A DNA stretch of 64,000 nt. Source: Caecitellus pseudoparvulus. Its lineage: Eukaryota > Bigyra: Bicosoecida. Under the pieces are notes generated by a model. That model saw only the letters and a list, made by a program, of their open reading frames with translations. It did not search any database and was not told the origin of the DNA. Shown piece by piece: positions 30,825 to 43,400 of this stretch. A program made the translations under genes and the position numbers. The first letter of the stretch is position 1, and every line of letters starts with the position of its first letter. The stretch is from the NCBI GenBank assembly GCA_965644315.1, contig CBFFRQ010000066.1:186001-250000 (forward strand), given 5' to 3'.

Positions 30825-33800
30825 ATGACGGGGGGCCCGTCTTTCTTAGTTGTTGTTGCGATTGGCATGGTGTTGATGGCCACGGTGAGGAGCTGCAGCT
30901 TCGCAAGCAGACGCGCCGCCTTGAGCGGCACTGCACTTCATCTGCGCTCCCCCGCCTCAGACGCAAGGCCAAGTACAGCACTTGGACAACAACCCAGCCT
31001 TTGACGTATACGCCGGTTGTCCACTTCATTGGCTGCTTCAGGGAGACACGTGTGTGGGAGCCGCTTCAGAAGCGTCAATGACGCTTGATGATGCCGTGCC
31101 GCAGTGCATGGCCTCTCATCCCTCAGGGGCTGGGCGGCTGGCAGCCTTCACTTCGTTCGATGATTTTCATTCAGCACTAGAGCATGCATTTCCAATCCCG
31201 CCCCAGGAGGGTGTCCTGGTCGCTGCGCACTACAATGCCTACGGTGAGGATGGAATCATTCGCGTCGCTGCGGCGTTCCACTCCACTCTCGCCTCGCGCT
31301 GCTGGTTCGCACAGAGGCCTCACTGGAGTGGTCCAACGGCGCAACCATTGATCCCGACACATTCCCTGTTGCGTTTGATCCGTCTGTTGTCGACGAGCCC
31401 TGTGTGCGGGCTGTGCACAGCGGGCACGGTTGGATGCTGGTGCAAGCCCGTGAGTCCTCCATCGATGCGCCCAGCGGGAAGCTTCCCGCGGGAAACACAT
31501 TTGCCCCTGTGCCTTCCCAGGCTGTGCTTCCGTCCCCTCTCAAGCCTTGTGTGCATGTCCGGTCCGCTTGGCCGTGGACGTAGCTCGAGAGCGTGTGTGG
31601 ATACCGGCCACCCCACAGGAAGGGGCAAGCTTCCCTGTCGCGTCGTCGACCTGCCGCGCGCTGGGTGCAGGCATTGCAGTTGCTCCTACAATGGTTCAAG
31701 CCCTGACAAGGACCTTCTACCCTGGAGTCCCTCAGGCTTGGCTTGGCTTTGACACTCGTTCACCGCATGGACCTTCGGCCGACCTGGTGTGGCAGCCACA
31801 GTTGGGTTTGGTGTCTGACGCGAGCACATTCGCCTATTTACAAGGCCTCAACGCCACTATTGAGCATGCTGTGCTCTTGAATACTTCATCTCTGCGGACC
31901 ACTGTTGCACCGGCTGCGGGGTCCAATGCTGTGGCTGTATGCGAACAACAGATTGCTGCCTTCTCTGACCCCCGCGCGTGCGCTCCAGGGTGGCACTTGG
32001 TTGAGGGTTGGTGCCTACGGGCCTTAGCTGGCAAGCAAAGCTTTTCAGCTGCTCTGGGGCACTGTTCCCGTCTGGACTCCACTGTGATTCGGCCCGGGCA
32101 GTCCTCAGGGGTTGACTCGGTGGTCAGCGCGGCACTGGCAGGTGCTGGCCAGCTGTACGCGGCCATCGTGGACCCAGCGAACCAGAGCGCAGTGCATGCG
32201 GGATTTGCATGGCACACCGGAGTGTGGAGGGATCTGTACACTGATGCTCTGCCTCCCGCTGCCATTGCTCCTGAAATGCCAGCTCATTCAGCATCCTCTG
32301 CCAACGTGGCCATGCTGACGTCGGCAACAGGGCCCAACGCTTCATTCTCGCTGGTCCTTGACACCAGTTTGCCTGGCACAGTGGCCATTTCTGTGTGTCA
32401 GCGCCCTGCTGGGCTGCACCAAGCTTTCCTCCCGCACTCCTTTTGCCCCCCAGGGTGGACGCCGGTGCAAGGCCAATGCTGGCGAGCGAGCACGCAGTCT
32501 TCTGTGTCACTCAAAGCTTCACAAGGAACGGCTCACACGACATGTAAAGCCATGGGTGGCTCTACCTTGGCAATGCCAAAGTCAACAGGCGCGCTTGCCC
32601 AGGCTGTGGCGCTGGCAGGTTTCGACGCTGATGAGGATGATACCAGTCAGGACACATGGTTGGGCGCGACTTGGTCTGGCGACATGATCTCGATTGCTGA
32701 CTCTGGCATTGCCCACTGCAGCGCAGATGTTCTTGCAGGATGGCCAGGTGCATCATGCCCAACCTTTTCCTCTGGGACAGGAGTTGCGCTTCGGGCGATG
32801 ACGGATGATGTTGCAGGCGCCTTCGTCACGCGCAGCACTCCCACTGCGCTTCCTTTCTTGTGTGCGATTCACCCAGAGGTTCAATGCTCCCCCGGCTTCC
32901 TTTACTTCCGCGACAAGTGCTACACACTCACGCCAACGTTGGGCCAGCTGCGGGATGTGGAGGCAGCGTGCAGCCAAAGTGTAGTCTCTCTGAACGGTGA
33001 TGCGTTCATCGCCCCCATCACAAGCAGAGACCACTGGGAGTGGATGAAGCTGCAGCCACAGCTTCTAAAGTTCGGAGCCACCGGGGATGACATAGTTGTT
33101 GGCCACAGGCTCGTGCAGTTGGCGCCTGCAGACCCTTTGCACCGCCTCGGTGCTCCGAAGACTAGCGTTGGAGGCTCCCGGCGCCGCTTGGCTCCCCGCG
33201 GCGCCCCCATTGTGCTCGACCACGCTTGCGCCAACATGACTGTCATGTGGGGAACGTCCACAGGCGAGACTGCAAGTTTCGTGCCGTGGGGCGGCTCGCA
33301 CGTGGGGGTCGCGCCTATGCAGCCCTCTCTGCCTTGCTCCTCACCCGGCTCGTGGCCTTGGGCTGCTCTCCCAGGGGGGCATTGGGGCTATATCCCAGCG
33401 GGTGACATAACACGCGCTATTGCGGTCATGGATGTGGATTCTACACCCCCCGCGACGCTTGTGCGCGCGCTGTGTGCCACTGTGGCCACTTCCAATGTGG
33501 ATTTTGCCGGCAACCCAGGGGCGTTGTGTGGCGGCTCATTCACGGCCGTTGCAGGCAAGTGCTTCCAAGTGAAGAACAGCGCCTTCTCAAAAAGCATTGG
33601 CGAGCTCACTGAAGACTTCTGCAGCACCGACCTAGACAGTGTCACAGCAGCCCTGCCGGGCTTCGCCGTTGGCCCGAGCGTCATGTCCCCCGCCCCTGTT
33701 TCCCCCGGAGCTGCCATCTTCACTGGACTGACCGCAAGGCATCTTCCCAGCGATAGCGAGTTGTTCGGCCGCCCTGATGCATATGTGTGGGCAGATGGAA

Positions 33801-36800
33801 CACTGCACACCTCTTCTCAGTGGGTGACAGGGCAGCCTGACAACCCTAACCACCGCTGCGTGGCAGCCCCACAGGCAGTCGGCGCGTACCTGCAGGACAC
33901 TGCATGCGGTGACCGAGCTGGAGGGTCCGTGTCTGGTGTGAAAGCCATTGCGTGCTCCAAGCCTCTTCATGCGCCCTGCCCTTCAGGCTGGACGTTCATG
34001 CGGCTGCACGGCAATGCTGGGGAGGGCATGTCAGCCGGCAAGTGCTACATTCTCTCGAGTAGCTCTTACACAAAGACGAGTGCCTTGAGCGCGTGTGCTA
34101 CTGCATTTCCGTTTCTGAACTCGAACATTGCTGTCATCAACTCATACTGGGAAGCACAGCACCTAATCGGCAGGGCATCAAGTTTATTGGGACTCGGCTC
34201 TGATGTTTGGGTGCATGTGGACAGCCCTTGGCCTGCTGAAGTGGATGCAGGGTCCTTGTCTTTAAACGGAGACGGAAGCATCAATTTTGGAGCATCCCCT
34301 CACTCTTGTTATGCAGTGGGAACACCTTTGCTTGGTGGCGACCCCAGGTTTGCCTTCGTGAGTTGTGGCAGCAGCAATCCTGTCATCTGCGAGATGGATG
34401 CTTTGTTCACGACGTCGCCGGCGCAAGCTGATTCTATTGCCTACTTCCCTCCTTGCGATCGCCATGCCAGCTCCGCGATCCAGCCAGCTTGCTTGCAGCC
34501 AATGCCATCGCCTGGTTCTGATTGGCACCCTGTGCTTCCTTCGCCGAGCAGCTCTCCACGACCAACGCCGTCGGTGTCAGGCTCTCCGTCAACCTCCGGT
34601 ACGCCCTCCTCATCTTCAAGTCCTTCTCTGACACCATCCCCATCGGGTTCGAGCACACCAACGCCGACAGGATCTGGAGCAGCCACGGTATCGGGCACAC
34701 CACACCCCACCGGCTCACCCACGTTGACTGGGACACCCTCCTCGTCGCAAACTAGCTCGCCCACTCCATCTAGCTCTGCTTCAGCTACGGCCACTACCAC
34801 TGCTACAGTGTCTGCAGCTGCAACGTCGACAACCACTGCCAGTGCCGACCCTTCATTGAGCAGCACTGTCTCGAGCTCCGCGAGCACGTCTCCGTCAAAG
34901 TCAGGCACAGGACCCCCCCAGGCCAGTGGATCTGCCACTCCATCAGCATCAGCCTCTGGCTCCATGGCATCGACTGTATCGTCAAGTGCACGGCCAAGTG
35001 CATCGTCATCTGCCACGGCATCAGCTTCGAGCTCTGCTACCCCATCCAACCCAAGCACTGCATCCAGCTCCCCGTCTCCCACGGCTCTCATGCACGTGCC
35101 CATGCCACCTCTGAGGACTGACCGAGTGCTTGTCACTGTGCAGGTGCCTGTTCGCGCGGGGCTTGACGCAATTGGAACGGCAACAGCGTTGACTGCCCTC
35201 CGTCAAGCAGCCCTGCACCTGCTCCATTCGGCGGCAGCCATGGCAACCAATGCGACTGAAAACAGCCTACCCTTATCGCTGCTCGCTTTTCTCTCCTTTA
35301 TTGCAGAGGACGCTGTGTGGGACGTTGCGCACTTCCCACCGACACACACCGCGGGTATGTCCTTGCTGCCGCTTACACTTGCCGTCCCTGCACGGGCGGG
35401 ATCCCCCGGCAGAGCCAGGCGTCTCACGCAACAGGATGCACTCCACCGCTGGCTCCGGGAGGATGTGTCACCAGACCAACGAGGGGTGCTTTCTGCGGCA
35501 CTGGTTCACCACCTTCTGAATAATTCCCGCATTGCAAGTCTTGCACCAGGCGCTGCACCGCTGCATGCAAGCTGGCAGGCATCATGCTCCACTGCAAGAG
35601 CACAAGAAGCCTGTGCTCTGCAGGGGGCGGCATGTGGTATGGCATCGGCAGCAAGTGCAGCATGGTGCATGGATTCTCCAGCGTCGGTTGATGTGCAGGT
35701 GGGCTCAGCTCCGGCACGTTCCTTGTCTGCTCAGCGTGCTGATGAAGAGCTTCAGGCTCTAGAGGCCGAGAGGGTAAGTGGACTTCAGACACCTAGCACC
35801 ACGGGCACCGCCGAAACTCGGGGGAGTATGAGCCCAGGCATTGTTCTGGCAATCGCTGGGGCTTGTGTTCTGTTAATGGGTGGGGTTCTCTTCTACGTGT
35901 ACCGCCAGCAGTTTGGCGTGGGGGCAGCAAGCGCTCCATCCTCCAAGGTAGTCCCCATGCCTGACAAGCAGAGCCCTGCTGAACCGCCACCTGCTCCTTG
36001 TACAGCCCCACAACCAGTGTGCGAGTTGCAGCATCGAGCCGAGCCACGCGAACGAGCCCCCCCTCATGACGTGCCAGATTTCGCCCTGCAGCCCTTCAAG
36101 GTGGATGAGCCCCGTGTGGCCAGCCCACTACGCCCGTTGGCACCCTTGTCCCCTCTGGATGGACAAGTTGACTCAGGCACTGCAAGGCAGCTTCCCCGGC
36201 GTCAACACCTTGCGCCTCTTCGCCCATCTTTAAGACCGTTGGCCCCTTTCTCGCTACATACACTGTCACTGTCGAATGCCAGCGAGCAAGGGCGAGGTGC
36301 AGGTTTGCCCCACAGTCCAAGTAGGCAGCCAGAGACACCCTTTACCTTTGAAGGGGAGGGGGGGTCAAGTCGAGGCCCCGGCTCTGCTTTCACTGCACCC
36401 TCACTTGTGGTTCCAGCACCCCATCGTGGTCCTTCCACACCTGCTTATCGAGACCCTTTCGCTTCGGCTCTCATGCCAGACGCACTTACGGTAGAAGATT
36501 CTGAGGCATCGCTGTATGCCTTTGAGACAGAGGCTGCCTCAGAGGAAGTACCGCCGCTGCCAGTTTCTTTTGGGCCGGGCATGGACGAGGAGGACGTCTC
36601 AGTCATGGATAACCTTCCAGTTTCGGGACGCCTCAAGCGAAGCCAGATGGCCCGCGGAGCCTGCGGAAGCGAGAAGTCCTCGTCCCTGGACAGCTCAGCG
36701 TGGGAAGTGGATCATGTCAGCGAAATGTTCCTCTCCCAGCCACTGCGCTTGCCGTCCAGGGGGCGCATGTCCAAGACTTCTTCCGCAGCTGGCAGCGTGG

Positions 36801-36994
36801 CATCAGGCATAGCTTCCAGCTTAGGGGCCATGACTCTTGACATGTCGACCTCGCGCAGCACTTCCAATGGTGGTAGCACTTGTGAGCCCTCTGGTGGTGG
36901 CCAGCCATCGGCTCCTGCAGCGTCGACGCAGCACTCTACATCCATCTTGGCTCCGTTTGGACCTGCAGCTGATGCCCAAGACGAATATCCTTGA
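30825..36994 (+). CDS. Receptor C: seven CTLD-like modules, one with a QPD motif
   Basis: Type I membrane protein, 1,983 aa in four exons: 30825-30884, 30961-31243, 31315-31449 and 31521-36994. Introns are 76, 71 and 71 nt with donors GTGAGG, GTGAGG and GTGAGT. The first acceptor could instead be 30978, which also keeps frame. A signal peptide (FLVVVAIGMVLMA) leads to modules beginning CPLHWLLQGDTC, CPVRLAVDVARE, CAPGWHLVEGWC, CPPGWTPVQGQC, CSPGFLYFRDKC, CGGSFTAVAGKC and CPSGWTFMRLHG. Module 6 is the most canonical CTLD in the window: WVTGQPDNPNHRC followed by LQDTAC. The stalk (34530-35090) is Ser/Thr/Pro-rich. The juxtamembrane domain has ARRLTQQDALHRWL and SPDQRGVLSAALVHHLL, then clustered Cys ending AAWC. 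The helix is at about 1596-1620 (GIVLAIAGACVLLMGGVLFY); the tail of about 360 residues is Pro/Ser-rich. Confidence 0.87.
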
Positions 36995-37431
36995 CAAGCA
37001 CTCAGCCCCGCTTGTGTGGTGATGTGATTTTATTCTAATTCAATGCTTTCTGCCATGCCACTTCACCCTCTCTCCAGTCCCTGACGTGTAGCAGGGGCGG
37101 CGTACAGATGCGTCTGAAGGGGTGGGCACGCGCGCCTTCGACATTGCAACACAAATCCCCTACAATCTCCTGCAGCTGTCACCACAGCTACGAGGCTTGT
37201 TCTGTGTTGTCATGATAGTGGTTCGTGCGAGCCACGATCAGGTCCCCGCACGGGAGGAAGGAGGCGGCGGCAGGCCTGCACCACACGCCGCTTCCCAACG
37301 CGCCGCCAGTCCATTGAGGCAGAAGCTCTTCGCACGCGAGCCATTCTTCAATCCCATATACTAGCGCCCCGCACCGCTCTTTGAAGGGCCTTGGAGCCCA
37401 TTGCCTGCCCCCCGGCAGCCTTCGCGTTGTC
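36995..37431. other. Intergenic region between receptors C and D
   Basis: The 437-nt gap between two plus-strand paralogues begins with an AT-rich stretch (37020-37045, gtgattttattctaattc) that could carry the receptor C 3' end signals. No gene, RNA or repeat is seen in the rest. Confidence 0.5.
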
Positions 37432-40400
37432 ATGCCGACAGGTCGCTGTGCGAGGTTTGGCTTGATGGGCGACTTGGCCGGAGCAGCCCAGTTGTTTCTT
37501 CCCTTCACCATGTGGATGGCATTGGTATGTCAAGTGTGTTGTGTTCTGCCCCAGCTTGCCGCTCTGAATCTTCGTCCTCTCGTGCGCAGGGCGCTGTGGC
37601 AATGAGCGTCTCCCCAGCACGCCCCGAGGCTGCTGAGGCAGAAACCCCAGCTGCCTTCAGCTCGTGCCCTGCAGGTTACACTTTGGGAAGTGGGCCATTC
37701 TGCTATAAATTGGGCGTGCATGGCATCCAGGCAGGGGATGCAATGTCCGGCACAGGCTTCAAGCAAGCCTGTGGATACAGCCCAGGGCAGCCTGTGCCTC
37801 GCCTGGCTCAGGCCCTGGCCAACGACAGCGTGTCTGGTTTGGCCAGCTCGCTGTTGCAGCCTTCGGCGCTGTATGCCATTGGCGTCTTCTTCGATTCCAG
37901 GCGTGAGTGTGCCATGCGCATGCTGGCCATCGACTCGCCTGCACGCCTCTCCCATTTGAGTGCAGACAAACTTGTCCGCTTCGGATCGGGGGCCGTGGTG
38001 GACCCCGCGCTGCTTGGCCAGCATCTTGACCCAACAAGTTCACAGCAGTGCTGGGCATTGGAGCTCGCTATGAACCACTCAATGGCCATCTCTGTCCCCA
38101 AGCTCCAGCAAGTTGGTGCGTCAGCCTCCCGCGGAGAGGGTGCCGCGTGAGGCCCGGCGCCATATGTACCCCACACACTGCTTGCAGATTGTTCGACTCT
38201 ATTGGTGCCCGTTTGCGAGGTGCCCCAAATGGGGATGCGATTTGAATCATTTCAAATGGTGGCAAGTTCAGAGGGCGTGGGGCAAAGCTGGCCGGGCAGC
38301 GTCAGCACTTGCCGTGCGTTGGGCGGGCGGCTCCCAAAGTTGTGGGAAGCTGTCAATGCTTCAGTCATCGCAGGGGCCCCGCTCCCAGACTTGTATTGGG
38401 TGGGAGTTCAAAGCCTTCCCCCCTTGCAAGGGACTTCAGCCAGCTATCTTACAGATACCGGCCTGGCCATTGCTGAGCGTGGCAGCGCTCCCCCATCGTC
38501 TTTGACTCCGCCTCCTTGCAGTTCGTGCAGCATGTGCTTGGCCTTCTCCGCAACAGACCTGTCCTTGGTGTGGCGAGAATGTAGCACGACGTTGCCGACA
38601 GTCTGCTCGCAAGACTTGAATTCGTCTATGCTGACTTTGAAGCCGTGCCCAGCTGGGTGGAGTTTGGTTGGGGGTGAATGCCTTCGACGTGAGGGCAGGC
38701 AGCTATCGTTTAAAGCGTCTGTCGCAGCTTGCAATGACGCTTCAGCACAGTTGTACATGCCAGGGTTAGTTCCTGAGGTAGACAGGGTCCTTGAGTCTGA
38801 TTTTCTTGCCCCAACTGCCCTAGAACCTGTGCCGAGGCTGTGGAGTGATGCAGTTGCACAGGGTGAGTCCCTGCTTTCCTGGACAACTGGAGAGGTTGTT
38901 AGTCCACTTTCCCCTGGCATAACTGCAGCTTTTGGAGCGGTTGGCTTGCTTGTTCGCGAAGTACCGCCAGGCACGACAGGTGCTGAGGAGGCAGTTTCCA
39001 CAGCAGCGTCGTCGAGCGTCTGTAGCATGCCGGCTCATTCCTGGCACGAAGACTACAGCATTGGTATATGCCAGCGTGGATGGTTTCCGGTGCTTGGCAG
39101 CTGTGTGCGGTTTGGGAGGGAGGCGCTGACGTCGGCCGACGCATGGCAGGTCTGCCGGGGAATGGGCGGCTCAGGGCTCTTTGCCCCACGAAGCCACCTG
39201 GAAGTGGAAGTGCTGGGTGCTTTGCTGCGATCCAAATCGTTGAATCAGTCCGTAAGCTCTGAGCTTTGGCTTGGCGTGCATGAGCGGCGGGGCGGACACT
39301 GGGTCAGCTTGCAGAATCCGCAGCTGAACTTCAGCGAGGCGCTTGTGCAGCATTCGCAGAGCCCCGCTTCACCACAAACCTCAGCCTTGCCACCGACGTT
39401 TGGGACAGAAGTGCAGTTTCGTTTCCAGGGGTTTGCCACTGCGCTTGCAAGTTCGGCTGAGCCATGCTCCAGTGGCTGCTGGCCTGACGCACCTCTCCGT
39501 CGAGCTGCGACTCTGGATGCAGCATCAGGTTTCATGCGACCCAGAAATGCGAGCTCAAAGTTCAGTTTTGTGTGTGAGGCTCGTCCTGACTTGTTGTGCC
39601 CTGCTGCCTGGAAGTTCTACAGCGGGCAGTGCTTCATTGCACAGCAGCAAGCAAAACTGTCCGACTACTTCCCGCCCATGTCGGGCATTCCAGGCGCACC
39701 GCAGCAAAAGTCATACCTTCATGCCAGTGTGAGTGTGGAGGACTCAAATGGACCCTGTGAACCCGCTTCGCTGCCTTCCACTCGACACAGGCGGTGGGCA
39801 AGTGCTTGGCTGCCTGGTCCAGCGGGACGTCCAGTGCTCACTGCCACGATCTCGGCTCGGCGTGCAAGCGGGTTTCGTGTGGTGGCAAATCACTCTGACT
39901 GGAACGACTGGTTCAGCAATCCTGCCTGGCACGGCTCGCTCTGGCCGTCAACAGGCCCAGACCGAGCCCTCGTGCCAGCCACCTCACGCAAGGCTGTATC
40001 CGCCGTATCCGGAGAGGATGCACTTCAGTTGGTTCAAATTTCTGACCTTCCATCATACATGTCAGTGCTACGGTTATCTGCTGCGGTGCCGCAGGATGTG
40101 CCCGGCGGGCCGCTTCATCTCAGCACTCCTATCTGCGAGCAGGGGTGGGTACGGGTGGGTGGCAAGTGTATTGTCTTTGCCCCTATACTCGGTGCGCCGG
40201 CCCCTTCGATCGAAGTTGCGATTGCCGCATGTGCTCGTGAAGGAGGCGACCTTTTTCACGCTGGAGGTTTATATTTGCCCGGCCTTGTCGCCGCCTGGCT
40301 GGTTCGTTGGTCAGCCGAGGGACAGCAGACTGGTCTGCGCTTTCATGCGCCAAGTGGCTTGTTGCCGCTCCCACTCCCACCTTCGCCAGTGGCTTGGATA

Positions 40401-43400
40401 TGGGCTCCAGAGGTTGGCTCGCTCGTTGGGCAGCGAGTGCCTGTTCAAGATGCGGGCGGTGTGATTTGGCACCAGCACCACCCCCGACAAAGCCATGCCT
40501 GTCGCGGCCTGGCGGCCGATGGCTCAGTGCACAGCTTGCCTTGCGCAAGCAATTCTTCATCTCCTTTGTGGGCGGTGTGCACACGGGAAGCCCTTAACCC
40601 CTGCCCAGAGTCCTGGAGTTTGTTCAAGGGAAGGGGGGAACACTTGCAACCTGGGTGTGTCAAAGTGCTGCAAGAAGAGTACACCCAAGCTGAGGCCCAG
40701 GCCGCCTGCAGCGCGCAGCTGCCTGGCATGGGCTCAGACCTTTTTCCCTTGTTCATCGGTGCCATTCCTTCGCCTTTGAAGCGTGAGGCCGTTGCCGCGA
40801 GCACTGTCCCAGGTGGGGGCATGTGGGTCAAGGGCGTGATTCCAGGCTCGCCCTGCTTTGGCCAAGCACTGCAGTTTGACTCTACACAAGGGGAGCTGGG
40901 GTTCTTGTTTAAGTTCTGCTCTTCGAGGGCCCCCGCCCTCTGCTTCATCCATGTCCCGACGGCTGTGGAGGATGAACTCGGCCCTCCAGTAGACTTGGTC
41001 GCCGAAGCAGGCGAGGGCCATGGCGACCTGCAAGACTGCATCGCATGTTTCCCCGGGACACATTCACCCCCTGATCCAAGTATGCCACCCCAGCCGTCAC
41101 CTTCTGTAACGCCGCCGTCCATGACGGTCTCGAGTTCAGCAACTGCTGCTCAGTCGCCCAGTGCTTCGCACTCTCCCTCAGCAAGCATGTCCTCTAGCGT
41201 CGCCCCCACTTCCTCTCCACACGCCACATCGACCCCATCCCGCACCCCAAGCAGCTCTGCATTTTCATCCCTCTCCTCCATTTCGCCCACGCCCACGATC
41301 TCTCTTGCCTTGTTGCAGACCAGCTCGCAAGTGGCTGGGACCCCTGCTCCCTCGCAAGGCTCCCCACCTGGTCACGCGCCATCCATGGCAGCATCCTCAT
41401 CACCATCAAGTACTACATCTCCATCCAGTACTTCAAGTTGCAGTTTGACGCAGCCGGTCATATCTCAGCTCAGCTCGCCATCACAGGCAGCCTCACGCAC
41501 ACCAACGGCTAGTGCCTCCTTTCCGTCCGCATCAGCCTCCTCTGCTGCACCCACTCCACCCACAGAGGTGCCACCACAGCCCAACTCTAGCTCCCCAGCT
41601 CCCTTTCCCCTCCCTTCATCTCAGGGAAGCCCTTCACCACACGTTGTTGCCAGCGCATCCATCGCACCCACCGGCACCCCAAGCCATTCGCTCCCGGCAT
41701 CACCAGTCAGCGGACTGGAGGCTGGCATTTCGGGAACTGTGAGGGTTTTTGGAGAGTTGGAGGTAGTGGTCGGTGGACCATCCTTGTTGCAGTCGTTGTG
41801 GGTGCAGGCTTTCTTCGCAGAAGCAGCTGACCTGCAGTGGAGCAGCATGCTGGAGGAGCGTTTGCACGCCTTGCGAGCGTCTTCCGGCCGTAGGGGAGCC
41901 AAGGCAGAGGAATTGTTGCTGGATGCAGTTCTCTCCCTCACAGCCTCGAGATGGGATGGTATGCATGTTTGGGTGTTTGCTAAAGCCCCGCTGCAGGGAG
42001 CAGTGTGCCAAGGCTCTGGCGGGCCTGCTTGTGGAGCACAGGTCACTTTCGGCCTTGACCTTCCTGTTGCCGACGAAACGCAGGATGCAGCAGTGCACGG
42101 TGCAAGGCGAAGGCAGCTCGGCTTATCACCTTCCGAAGAGGATTCAGCGGCAGTTGCGGCGTCGCTCTTGCTGTTGGGGTTGAACGCCACCTTGTCTGCG
42201 CCAGAGCCACACCGCACGTTGTCCAGCGCCATCCGTCACGCATTCCGGGCGGAAGGAAACCTGCCTTCGGAGTCTCAGGTGTCCGAGGATTGTGTCAGTC
42301 TCCTGCCTTTGGCAGAGGCAAGCTCAGGCCTGTGCGCCACACCGCCCACGCAGGTCACGGTTGTATGGGCTGGCAAAGAGCCGCGCGTGATCGGGGCTGG
42401 CGCTGCTGCAACCCAGGTGCTATCTCTGCACGACAGAGTGCATGCCACCAGTCAGTCAGACGGCGGCTCTGGGACCCTCCCAGCATACGTTGTTGGACTG
42501 TTCATTGGCTTGCCTGCCGCGATCGTGCTGGCGGCCGCAGTGTACGCCTGGCGAGGATTTGCAAGCGGCGCCGGTGCCGCAGTCTTGCCCGCACCTCCGT
42601 CGCCAGCGATCCTTAAATCGGTGGCTCCAAGTGCCACAAGTGGGCCACAACTACAAGCAGAGGTCCCCTTCTCGAAGCAAGCGGCCGGGGTTTCCCCCTT
42701 CCGCTTCTCATCGTCTGAGGAGCCGATTGGTCTCGGGCATTCTCCGCTTGCCCGTGCTCCCGCCTCACGAGAGCCATTCGTTTGGGACTGTGCGAATGCT
42801 CGCAGCGCAGTGTTGTCTTCTTCCACAGATTCTCAGGTATTTGCTGAAATGTGGGGGCCCCTAGGAGAACATGTGGAAAACACTGACTCTGGCTTTCTGC
42901 CTGTGCGTCTGAAACAAGGCGGGGGTTGCTCGCCGAAGCCAGGCGGCAGCTCAAGCCTTTGGCACCCATCGTTCCAGGCTCCGCGGCAAAGTACTCTCCC
43001 TCTCCACCTTGCGCCAGGGCGGGCTCCCCTCGGGCAGCTATGCCAGCCTGGCACAGCTCTAGTGTCCTCTGAAGGCAGCACCTTGTACATGCCTGGAACT
43101 GGTCAGTCTTGCACTGACTTGGAGTCGGGGACACTTGTCCCCGTGGAAGACCGTCCACCTCGAACGCTTCCTCAGTCGGGCAGCTCAGAGGAATGCTCGT
43201 CAGGGCACTGGTGGCCGCAGCCAACTGCGCTCCTGGCCCAAACGCCTGGGCGAGTCCGCATTGCACCAGGCGCCAAGCATGCTGATTTTGACTCCTTTGC
43301 ACAAAAACAGGCGTTGCTGGTCGATGTAGAAGGTCGCCAGCAGCGTGCACGTTCAAGGTCTGCAAGAGCTTCAGCTTTGTTCCGCAACTCAATTGGGATA

